Of a stretch of 64,000 nt of DNA, positions 50,601 through 59,049 are shown piece after piece. The DNA lies in the NCBI GenBank assembly GCA_019448385.1, contig JAGTXO010000016.1, forward strand, positions 744,001-808,000, written 5' to 3'. Source of the DNA: Diacronema lutheri (Eukaryota; Haptophyta; Pavlovophyceae; Pavlovales; Pavlovaceae). The notes under the pieces are model-generated. The model did not search any database and was not told where the DNA came from. It worked only from the letters and a program-made list of their open reading frames with translations. The translations under genes and the position numbers were made by a program. Each line of letters starts with the position of its first letter. Position 1 is the stretch's first letter.

Positions 50601-53600
50601 CAGGCCGTCTTCGTGGCGGAGGCGCGGGCGATCGTCGCGCGCTCCGCCGGCGGCGGCGCGCTGCTCGCGCCGGACGACGTGCGCGACCTGTGCGACGCGC
50701 AGACGGACGCCGATCGCGCTGCGATCTGGGCGTCGGTGGGCGCGCACGAGGCGACGCGCATCTTCGCGCTCGTCACGCGCAACGCGAGCTTGGCGGGCGC
50801 GGCGCTGCTCGTGCTGCACACGCCGGCGGGCGCGCCGGCGCGCGCGCTCGGGCTCGTGGCGACGCGCTCGCGCGCGCCGTCGACGGGCGCGCCGCGCGAC
50901 GCGCACAGGGCGCTGGTGCAGCGGTTGGACGTGCTGATGGACGCGATCGCCGCGGCGCGAGGCGCGTCGCCGCTCGAGCTCGAGCTCGCGCTCGCGCCCG
51001 AGCCGCAGAGCGCGTGCAACGCGCGTGCGGCCGCGCTGCTCTGCCTGCAGGCCGTCGCGGACGCGAGCGGCCGTCCCGCCGCTGAGGACGCGCTGGCCGC
51101 GCTCGACGACGCGCGCGGCATCGACCGGCACTGCCACGCCGTCCGGCAGCAGATCGAGGCGAAGCTCGCGTGGCGGCGCGCCGACGGCGCCGTCGGCGTT
51201 GACGGCGCCGACGGCGCGCCCGCGCTCGCGCCTGCCGCCGCACCGCCGGCGTGCGCGCCGGCGCACGCTGCCGGCGAGGCGGCGGTCGACCAGGCGATCG
51301 TCACGCGGGTGCGCGACGCGCTGCGCGCGTGGGCGACGACTGGCACCGCGCCCAGCGCGGCGGTGCTCGACGACGCCTGCGCCGCGTACACGGCGCGCGC
51401 ACGCGCGCGCAAGGACGCGCGCACGGCGCTGGGCCCGACGCGCGCGGCCGAGCTGCTCGCCGCGGCCGCGCGCGGCGGAGCCGACGGGGCGGATGCCGCG
51501 CGCGCGCTGCTCGGCGGCACGCCGCGCCTGCTCGTCGTGCTCCTCTGCGTGCCCGTCGCCGCGCCGTCCGGCGAGCCGCCGCGCCCGGTCGGGCTGCTCG
51601 TCGCCGACCGGCCGACGGACGACTCGCGCCCGGCCGCGCTCGTGCGCTACGACTTTGCGCCGCTCGACGCGGACGTGGCCGTCGCGGTCGGCGCGCATGC
51701 CGTCGCGCTGGCCAGTGCGATCTGGCCGCTGCTCGCGGCCGAGGGGGAGCCGCGGCCATCGCCCGTCGTGCGCTCGCAGCCGCGCGGCGGCGACGATGGC
51801 GCGCGTGCGCTCGCAACGTTCGCGTGCCTCGACGCGCTGATGACCGCCAGCGTCGGCGCGCACGGCCTCGCGGGCGGCGCGGGCATGCTGCCCGCGCTGG
51901 TCGCGCGAGGCGCCGCGGCCGCCCAGCGCGAGCGGCAGCTGCGCGCGGCCGCCGAGAGGCTGGGCGGCACGGCCGCTGGGTGGCCGGACACGGGCGCGAG
52001 CGCGGCGGGCGCGAGCGTCGACGAGGAGGCGCGCACGTACGAGGTCGAGGCGGTCGTCGACGAGCGCCGCAAGGCGGGCAAGAAGGTGACGTTCCAGTTC
52101 CGGATCAGGTGGCGGGGCTACGACGAGAGCGCCGACACGTGGGAGCCTGAGGCCAACGTGAGCAGCGACCTCGTCGCCCAGTTCCGCAAGACGCGCGACG
52201 AGCAGAAGCGGCGCGCGGGCGTATCGGGCAGCGGCAGCGGCGGCGCGGGCGCGGCGTCGGCATTGGCGTCGGCGCCGCTTCGCGCGCACGGCGAGTCGGG
52301 CGCCGCGGGCAAGCGCGCCGCGGCGGGTGCCGCCGCGAGCGCGCGCGACGCCGCGGGCGCGCGCGCGCCGAGCGTTCCCCGCGCGCGCGGCGTCGAGCGC
52401 GCGCGCGTGGACGAGCCCGCTGCGCCGAGCGCGCGCGCCGCCGGCGGCGCGACGGCGCGCACGCGCGGCAGCGTGCTCCCGGGCTTCGTGGTCAAGCGCT
52501 CGACGCTCAACGCGGGGCCGCAGGCGGTGACGGCGCAGCCCGGTGCGCGGAAGGAGCTGCGGCGCATCGCGGCGGCCGTGCACAGGCTCACGACACAGGC
52601 GTACCGCGTCATCAACAAGGTGGTGCGCGACGAGGCTGCGGTGGCGAGCGCGCAGGCCGTCGGCGCGGCGTCGGGCGGCCCGTCGACCAGCGTGCACACG
52701 TCGACCACGATGGACAAGGGAACCGTCCGTGCGATCTTCTCGGCCATCGGCTGGCACAAGGACGAGAGCACGTACGGTGCAGCGCCCCGAGGCAAGCCCG
52801 CCGAGCAAGCCGCCGCGCAGACCAAGGCGGCGACGGCGCGCGCCGTCGGCGAGATGGCCGAGGGCGTCCAGCCCGTCTGCGCGGTGGGCCTCACGGAGAT
52901 CCTCGAGGCGGAGGCGACGCAGGTGTCCACCGCGTGCCTGATGCATCCATCGCGCGTCGTGAACGGGCTGCTCCGCGACGTCGTCCGCGCGGCAGTCGAG
53001 CGCGACGAGGCGCTCGTCGCGCTGCCCGAGATGCAGCGAAACGCGCGCGTGCGCGAGCTGTGCGAGCGGCTGCTGCGCGGCGACGTGGAGGGCGCGCGCG
53101 TCGGCTGCCCCGCCGCGCTCGACCGCCACCTGCCCGACATGGTCCTCCACAAGATCGACTACAAGTGCACGCCCACGAAAAGGTGGAACTACGACCGGCA
53201 CACGACGCGCTACTTCCTCGTGCAGATCCGCACCCTGCAGCACGTGGCCGAGGGGCAGGCGCTGCTCTGCCGGCTCGCGCACATCCACACGCAGCTGACC
53301 GGACGGCCGCCGCGGTACAATGTGGCGCCGCTGCGCACGCACAATGTGCGCGCGAGGCGTGGCTGCCGCTGCCGCCGCCGAGGGCCCAAGCGCGCGCGCC
53401 GCCGCCGTGCGCGCCGCCCCGCGGCCAGGTTGGTCACGCGCCCGCGCGCTCGCGCGCCGCGCGCTGCGCGCAGGTGCCGCGCAACGTGCGCTTCGCCGCG
53501 AGCGCCATCTGGGTGACGCTTTCGGATGACGAGCGCAAGGAGCTGCGCGCGCGGCTCAAGGCGCTGGACCTGCGCGACCACGATGGCGAGCCGATCAAGT

Positions 53601-55198
53601 GGACAGGCACAAACGGCAACACCCCGCCGATGTCGGACGTGCGCGTCAGGTACGCGGTCTTTGCGACGCGCTTCGACATCTCCAACCGCGTCTTCGACTA
53701 CGCCGGGCGCGAGCGGCCGCCGGCCGATCTGCCGTGGCACGCGCGGCGCTCGTGGGTTGGCCTCGCGCCGCTGCCGCGCGTGCCGCTTCCGGGCCGGCAG
53801 CCCGTCAAGTCGGTGGTGACAGATGGCGTCGCCGTGCACGCCGTCGGGACCGTCCTCGTGCCGAAGGCGCAGGCGCCGGCCGGCAGCTCGGGCGTCCTGC
53901 ACCGCTGGCGCCGGCCGGACGGGCGCATCGCCGTCGCGCTCGGCTCCGAGCTGCGGCGGGCGATCGACGTCGAGGCGGCGGTCGTCGTCGCGGCCGACCC
54001 GAACATGGGCAACATCACCACCTACTCTGCGCACGTCGGGCGGGCGGCCGTCTGGCGGCAGTTCACGCAGCGCGCGCGCGCGCGCGCCGCGGGCTTTGCG
54101 CGCGAGACGGCCAAGACCAACGCGGCGCGGCGGCGCGTGCGCAAGGACGGGCGCGGCGGTGAGTTCAGCGTGGAGGCGGACGAGGCGCGGCTTGGCGAGG
54201 CGCACAGCGCCAAGGTGCTCGACGAGGGCGAGTTCCACGCCTTCCACCGCGAGAGCGCGCGGGTGCGCGAGCGCGCCGCCGAGCACGTGTACGACGCGCC
54301 GGCGCGCCGGAAGGAGCGCTGGCGGCGCGACAGCGGCGGGCGGTCCAACGCGGCGCGCGTCGCCGAGGCGCTCATCGCGGCGCACTGTGTCGACGGCGTG
54401 ACGCGCGACCGGCTGCTCGTGTGCGTGGGCAAGTGGCTGCGCGACCACAAGGGCGCGCAGCCCAAGGGCGCGCCGCCCGCCTTCCAGGTGGGGCTGCTGC
54501 GCGAGCTGCGGCGGCGCGGCGTCGCGGCCGTCTTCGTGCCCGAGCCGTACACGTCGATGCACTGCTCGATGCCGCGGCTCGCCAAGGGCGGCAGGCTGCA
54601 GCGCTGCGGCGCGGAGCTCGCGCAGAACCCGCGCCTGCCCGTGGCAAAGGGCGGCACGCGCACGGTGCACGCGCTCGTCATCTGCCCGGCGTGCAACGGC
54701 GGCAAGAAGCCCGTGCACCGCGACTACAACGCCGCGCGCAACATCTTCTACGACGTGCACGACATGGCGGCGCACGCGGCCGGGCGCGACACCACGTCGA
54801 CGCCTGAGCGCTTTGCCCTCGTGCTCGCCTGGTGGGCGCGCGGCGAGGTGTGGGAGCGTGAGGAGCGCATGGTGCACGGCGAGGGCGACGACTGCGACGA
54901 CGAGTGCGACGGCGACGACGAGGGCGACGACGAGGGCGACGACGACGACGACGACGATGGCAGCGGCGACGGCGGCGGCGGCGAGGGCGACGGCGACGGC
55001 GACGGCGACGGAGGCGGCGGCGGCGACGACGACGATGACGGCGGGGGAGGCGGCGGCGGCGACGGCGGTGGCGACGACGGCGGCGGGCGCGGCGGCGGTG
55101 GCGGCGGCGGCTCTCGCGCCCGCACCCCCGCCCGCGGAGCTGCCAGCGCCAGTGCCGGCGGCGGCAGCGCGCGCGGGCCGAAGCGCGGCCGGCGTTGA
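35124..55198 (+). CDS. Giant multidomain element protein: Ulp1-like proteases, YqaJ nuclease, chromodomain, Fanzor
   Basis: One frame to 53345, an intron 53346-53473 (GTGCGC...GCGCAG), and a second exon to 55198: ~6,650 residues. Order: (1) Ulp1/C48-like protease with His105, Asp132, Gln173, Cys179; (2) a coiled, Ala/Arg-rich region with a membrane-like helix near residue 1100; (3) the repeat array at residues ~2300-2780; (4) a second Ulp1-like fold with His2945, Asp2968, Gln3009, Cys3014; (5) further related but degenerate folds; (6) YqaJ-type nuclease at ~4400-4585 (GILGEAV, FSPDGLAIL, VLVEVKTL, QLQLGMHVLG); (7) chromodomain 5639-5695 with its Tyr/Trp/Tyr cage; (8) Fanzor with RuvC Asp (53996), Glu in PEPYTS (54542) and Asp in HRDYNAARN (54722), zinc ribbon CPAC, and a long Gly/Asp tail. 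The frame is intact over 20 kb. Start chosen at the first ATG before the protease; an upstream exon is possible because CTGCAG precedes it. No capsid, polymerase or integrase seen. Confidence 0.8.
42030..43450 (+). repeat. Coding tandem repeat with higher-order structure
   Basis: The unit is ~60 bp and encodes about 20 residues of the type APLVAAAAALQAASDGVFP, with CCACTAG in nearly every unit. Units of different type are themselves arranged in a higher-order block of ~505 bp: the GTTGCTCCTGCATTCGCC start recurs near 42127, 42475, 42635, 42980 and 43147. Blocks are almost identical, so the array is young or kept uniform by conversion. All length changes keep the frame. Confidence 0.9.
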
Positions 55199-55597
55199 CG
55201 CACGGCCGAGCCGCGCAGCGGTCGACGCTTTGCGGGCTCTGCCCAGGTCGCGCGCGGCTGGCGACGCGTGCCGCGCGCGGCACGACCGTGCACGCCGCCA
55301 CCCGTGGCCGAGCGCGCCGCACCAGCCGGCCCGCTCCAACCGCCGTGCGGATCACGGACGCTCGCTACGGCTCGTCGGCGCGCGTCACCTGCGCCGGCGG
55401 CCACGGCGCCGTCTGCTCCGGCCTCGTCGCGAGCAGCCCGACCGCTGCTCGCCGCCCGCACGCCGCCGCAGCAACGCTGCGCGTCGTGCTCCCCCGCTCG
55501 CCAAACGCGAAGAGCTCCCTCACAAGGACGTCCTTCCGAACGGCCCGCGCTGCACTCGGGGCGCGATCGTGCCCCTGATCGGATTTGGCTTGACCAT
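55199..55597. other. Gap after the giant gene; likely element boundary
   Basis: About 400 bp between the Fanzor stop and the 3' end of the desaturase gene. It has an 18-bp palindrome at about 55266-55283 (CGTGCCGCGCGCGGCACG) but no hairpin cluster like that at 58.5-59.0 kb. The right end of the element should lie here; I cannot identify a terminal repeat. Confidence 0.4.
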
Positions 55598-56517
55598 CTA
55601 TACGTTGTATTTGTGGTGGAGGACGTGGTAGTCGGCGCCCATGAGGGGGTAGGGCAGGTGCGGCTCGCCAATGTGGATGTACATGGTCCAGAGCCCGAGC
55701 GTGGTCGCGACGGCGAGCACGGCGGCATACGGCACGGGCACGAGCAGCTGCGAGAGCGGCAGTGGTAGGCCCTGCAGCGTGCCGTCGATCGGCTCGAACG
55801 CAAAGCCCGTCCAGACCGTCATCTCGCTCGAGCGCTTGGCCGCGTGGTGCTTGGCGTGCTGCGCGATGCCGCGCGCGTCGGCGGACCGGGCGAAGCGCCG
55901 CGGCGTGAGGGCCGCCCCACGCCGCGCAACCAGCCTCGTCCAAACGGTCATCTCGCTTGAGCGCTTGGCCGCGTGACGCCGCGCGCGCGCGCGGACCGGG
56001 GCGCGCGCGGCGCATGCATTCGCGCGCGAGCGCGCACGTTGAAGGCGGTTTTGCCAAAGGGTAGGCGGTGGAGGAGGCCCCAATGGACGAGGAAGACGCC
56101 GAGCTCGAAGAGCACAAACCACACCACCGTCCATGCGAGCGCGTGCGCGGGCCCGCCACACTCGGCGAGCGAGAAGCACGCGCGCGAGAGCCCGCGCGCA
56201 TGCAGCCACTCGTTCAAGAAGCCGACGCAGCTGTACATCTGGAAAGCGACTTCGCTCTCGCGGCGGTGCTGGCGCCGCAGCGCGATTGGCGCGCGCGCGG
56301 TGCCGCTGCGCGGCGCGAGGCGCTCGACGGCCGCCTGCATCGCGCCGCCGCCCGCGTAGTAGACGGCGCGCACGGCGAGCGCATAAAACATGTAGACGAC
56401 GAGCGCGGACGTGGCCAACGAACTCGTGGAGCCGCCCGCGCCGGTGACAAAGGCGACAGTGGCCGCCGACGCGCCGAGATGGCGCAGCGCCCACGCCACG
56501 CTCGTCGCCGCGAGCAT
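55598..56517 (-). CDS. Sterol C5(6)-desaturase-like (fatty acid hydroxylase superfamily)
   Basis: Two exons (56517-56038, 55858-55598) give 246 residues. It is a di-iron membrane enzyme: four hydrophobic segments and three His boxes, HWGLLH, HAKHH and YHVLHH. The stretch between boxes two and three (FAFEPIDGTLQGLPLPLSQL, PYPLMGADYH) follows the plant/fungal C5-desaturase pattern in which AFHPxDGxxQ and PLMGAxYH occur. Its role would be the delta-7-sterol C5 desaturation step of sterol synthesis in the ER. The intron 55859-56037 lies exactly between the first and second boxes. The frame stops three residues after the last box, where relatives carry ~20-40 more, so a further 3' exon (possible GTATAG donor at the stop) or a short C-terminus is likely. 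Divergent with lysA. Confidence 0.8.
55808..56000 (-). repeat. Duplicated exon 2 start inside the desaturase intron
   Basis: A segment covering the 3' splice region and the first ~15 codons of exon 2 (55808-55890) recurs, partly shortened, at 55936-56000 within the intron. The intronic copy still encodes AAKRSSEMTVWT but lacks about 18 bp around the acceptor. Confidence 0.8.
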
Positions 56518-56590
56518 CGCTCCCTCCCGCCCTCGCTTGTCGGTGTGGACGGCTCCGCCGCGCGCCGAAAAGTCGCGGCTTCACCGACTG

Positions 56591-56603
56591 AGAACTTTTA
56601 AAA
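56591..56603. promoter_or_regulatory. AGAACTTTTAAAA motif in the desaturase/lysA divergent promoter
   Basis: Identical to 7967-7979. It sits between the minus-strand start at 56517 and the plus-strand start at 56674, 71 bp before the lysA ATG. A bidirectional core-promoter role is inference from its two occurrences. Confidence 0.45.
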
Positions 56604-56673
56604 TGTGAGTTTTCTGCTTTTCGCGTCTTCGCGCACGCGTCACGCCATCCCCGTCTCCTCGCGGTGGGCCACG

Positions 56674-58359
56674 ATGCGCGCCCTCGTTGCGGCCCTCGCC
56701 CTCGTCCCGTTGGCCGGCGCGTTCCGCGCGACGGCGGCGCGCGGCGCGGTCGCGGGCTCGGCGGTGGCCCGCCGTGCCGCGCCCGTCGCCGCCGTCTCGC
56801 CCGGCATCGCCGCCACGTCCGCGTCGAGCCCGCGCTTCTTGTCGGCCGAGCTCGCGCGGCGCGTGCGCGCCGAGTTTGGCACGCCGGTGTACGTGTACGA
56901 CGCGGCGCTGCTGAGCGCGCAGGCGCGCACGGCGCTCGCCTTCCCCGCAGCGTACGGCCTCACCGTCCGCTTCGCGATGAAGGCGTGCCCAAACCGCGCG
57001 GTGCTGCAGCTGCTGCGCGGGCACGGCGTGTGGATCGACGCGTCGTCCGGGTACGAGGTGCGGCGCGCCATCCTCGCCGGGTTCAAGCCGGAGCAGATCT
57101 CGCTCTCGTCGCAGGAGATGCCCGACGACATTGGCGCGCTCCTCCAGATGGGCGTCGAGGTGAACGCGTGCTCGCTCGCGCAGCTCGAGAAGGTCGGCTG
57201 CGCGGCGCCGGGTGCGAGGGTGGGCGTTCGCTTCAACCCGGGCGTCGGCTCGGGCGGCACGGGCAAGACGAACGTGGGCGGGCCGTCGAGCTCGTTTGGC
57301 ATCTGGCACGAGCAGATGCCGCAGGTCAAGGCGCTCCTCGCCAAGCACCGCCTCGTCGCCACGCGCGTGCACACGCACATCGGCTCCGGATCGGATCCGG
57401 CCGTCTGGCAGCAGGTCGCGTCGCTCACGCTCGCGCTCGCGCGCGAGCTTCCGGCGGTGGAGACGGTGAACCTGGGCGGCGGGTACAAGGTGGGACGAAT
57501 GCCCGGCGAGGCGTCCACCGACCTCGCCACCGTCGGCGCGCCCGTCCGCGCGGCGTTCGAGGCGTTCGCCGCCGAGACGGGCCGACGGTTACGCCTCGAG
57601 ATCGAGCCAGGAACATTCCTCGTCGCGAACGCGGGCGCGCTCCTCGCGACGGTGCAGGACGTCACGTCGACCAAGGGGTCGGGCGCGGGCGGGCACGACT
57701 TTGTCAAGCTCGACGCGGGCATGACCGAAGTCCTGAGGCCATCGCTCTACGGCGCGCAGCACCCCATTTCAATTCTGCACGCCGCGCCCGCCGCGCCCGC
57801 CGGCCGCGTGGGCGGGTACATCGTCTCGGGCCACTGCTGCGAGAGCGGCGACCTCTTCACGTGCGCGCCGGGCGAGCCCGAGGAGCTGCTCGAGCGCGCG
57901 CTCCACGCGCCGCAGATCGGGGACTTGTGCGTCGTCGACGGCGCGGGCGCCTATTGCGCGGGTGCGCCGCCCGCCGCCCGCCGCGAGCGCCGCGCGCGCC
58001 GCCCGCCGTCGTCCGCGCGCGCGCGCGCGCGCGCGCGCCGGGGCTGCGGCGCGCCGCGCGCAGCCCCGGCCCGTCCCACGCCGCCGCGCGCGCGGCGCGC
58101 GCCGACGGTGCACTGCTGGCGCTGCGCCGCCGTCGCGCGTCTCGCGCCATTCTCGCGCGCGCGAGGCGCAGGCATGGCGACGAAGAATTACAACTCGTTC
58201 CCCGAGGCGGCGGAGGTCCTCGTCGGCCTCGACGGCACCCCGCACCTCGTGCGCGCGCGCCAGTCGCTCGAGCAGGTGCTCGCCAACGAGTTGCCGCTGC
58301 CGCCCGCCGCCGTGCAGGGGCAGCCGGCCGCCGCGGCCGCCGCGGCCGCGCGCGAGTAG
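56674..58359 (+). CDS. lysA: Diaminopimelate decarboxylase, plastid-targeted
   Basis: Two exons (56674-57961, 58172-58359) make 491 residues. It is a PLP-dependent fold-III decarboxylase, last step of lysine synthesis. Visible motifs: PLP lysine in RFAMKACPN (Lys103), HTHIGSGSDP, NLGGGYKVG, EIEPGTFLVANAG, DAGMTEVLRPSLYG, HCCESGDLF (the Cys-Glu-Ser-Gly-Asp segment) and GAYCAGMATKNYNSFPEA, split by the intron. The N-terminus MRALVAALALVPLAGAFRAT is a signal peptide ending AGA|F, followed by an Ala/Arg/Ser-rich stretch, which is the bipartite plastid signal of algae with secondary plastids. Upstream in-frame sequence reaches 56605 without an ATG, which favours the start at 56674. The 210-bp intron is a multiple of three and open, so retention would insert 70 Arg/Ala residues. 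Confidence 0.92.
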   Translation: MRALVAALALVPLAGAFRATAARGAVAGSAVARRAAPVAAVSPGIAATSASSPRFLSAELARRVRAEFGTPVYVYDAALLSAQARTALAFPAAYGLTVRFAMKACPNRAVLQLLRGHGVWIDASSGYEVRRAILAGFKPEQISLSSQEMPDDIGALLQMGVEVNACSLAQLEKVGCAAPGARVGVRFNPGVGSGGTGKTNVGGPSSSFGIWHEQMPQVKALLAKHRLVATRVHTHIGSGSDPAVWQQVASLTLALARELPAVETVNLGGGYKVGRMPGEASTDLATVGAPVRAAFEAFAAETGRRLRLEIEPGTFLVANAGALLATVQDVTSTKGSGAGGHDFVKLDAGMTEVLRPSLYGAQHPISILHAAPAAPAGRVGGYIVSGHCCESGDLFTCAPGEPEELLERALHAPQIGDLCVVDGAGAYCAGAPPAARRERRARRPPSSARARARARRGCGAPRAAPARPTPPRARRAPTVHCWRCAAVARLAPFSRARGAGMATKNYNSFPEAAEVLVGLDGTPHLVRARQSLEQVLANELPLPPAAVQGQPAAAAAAAARE

Positions 58360-58400
58360 GCCTATGTATGGCACGGTCCGGCTGGGCGGCCAGTAGGGCA

Positions 58401-58413
58401 TATATAGGGCGCG
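58401..58413 (+). promoter_or_regulatory. TATA-like box TATATAGGGCGCG
   Basis: The same 13 bases occur at 23392-23404. Both copies have a related GGTCCGG...CCAGT block beside them (58375-58394 and 23404-23425), though in a different order. It could be a promoter within a repeated element or a terminal sequence of one. Confidence 0.35.
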
Positions 58414-58524
58414 CACGCGCCCCATACATGATCGCAATCCTGGCCCCTGCGGTCGGCGTGCGCACGCACGCTCTCCACAGGGGCAGGGGCGCGTCGTCTG
58501 GGACCGCCGCATCCAAAAAGCAAC

Positions 58525-59044
58525 GGGCCCCCGGCCAGCACGGCCGGGGGCCCACAGCTGAGCTCGCCCAAACTGAGCTCGCCCAAGCTGCGGCAGACGA
58601 TGTGACCTCGTTTGCGTGACGCCGGCGGCCTGTGCCATCGGCGCAAGCTCCGAGCAGAGGGGACCGCACACCTAGCAGCGGCCTGTGCGCGAACGCAGCC
58701 GCGCGCGCCTGTGCGCGCGCGATCCGCGGACGCGGTAACCCAAGTGCCCGACCGCCCCGTGCACACGCACGGGGCGGATCGGCCCGACGGCCTGCTGCTG
58801 GAGGCAAGCAACTTGCCTCCGACAGCAGCGCCGCCGTACGGAGCGTGCAGGTCTGTGCGCCTTGCGGCGTGGTGGTGATGCTTGCGCGAGCGCGCGTCGG
58901 CAACCGCGGTGCGTGGCGAGCGGAGGAGCTCGCCACGCGCGCGGCCGCGCGCGTCAGCTCGGGCGCGAGCGAGCGGCGAGGGGCTGCGCCGCCGGACACG
59001 AGCGCGCGGTGTGCGCGCGCGCGCGCTCGTCCGGCGGCAGCCCC
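58525..59044 (-). ncRNA. Candidate Fanzor omega RNA / structured right end (five hairpins)
   Basis: Directly downstream of the minus-strand Fanzor stop lie five strong hairpins: 58980-59044 (about 24 pairs with two 2-nt bulges, 6 bp from the stop), 58911-58938 (11 perfect pairs), 58792-58828 (9+6 pairs), 58748-58782 (15 pairs, one bulge) and 58525-58553 (12 perfect pairs, 5-nt loop). A 14-bp direct repeat CTGAGCTCGCCCAA is at 58558 and 58573. TnpB and Fanzor guides are known to be transcribed from the 3' end of the nuclease gene into the element end. The transcript, its ends and any guide segment are inferred. Confidence 0.45.
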
Positions 59045-59049
59045 GTCGC

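Noticed and set aside
48192-53342. Minus-strand open frame of 1,716 residues opposite the giant gene
   Set aside because: Arg/Ala/Val-rich with no motif, while the plus strand here encodes YqaJ, chromodomain and Fanzor motifs; an antisense shadow.
26258-55597. Polinton or large-virus insertion
   Set aside because: No capsid, packaging ATPase, polymerase or integrase was recognised; the helicase and nuclease alone do not establish it.
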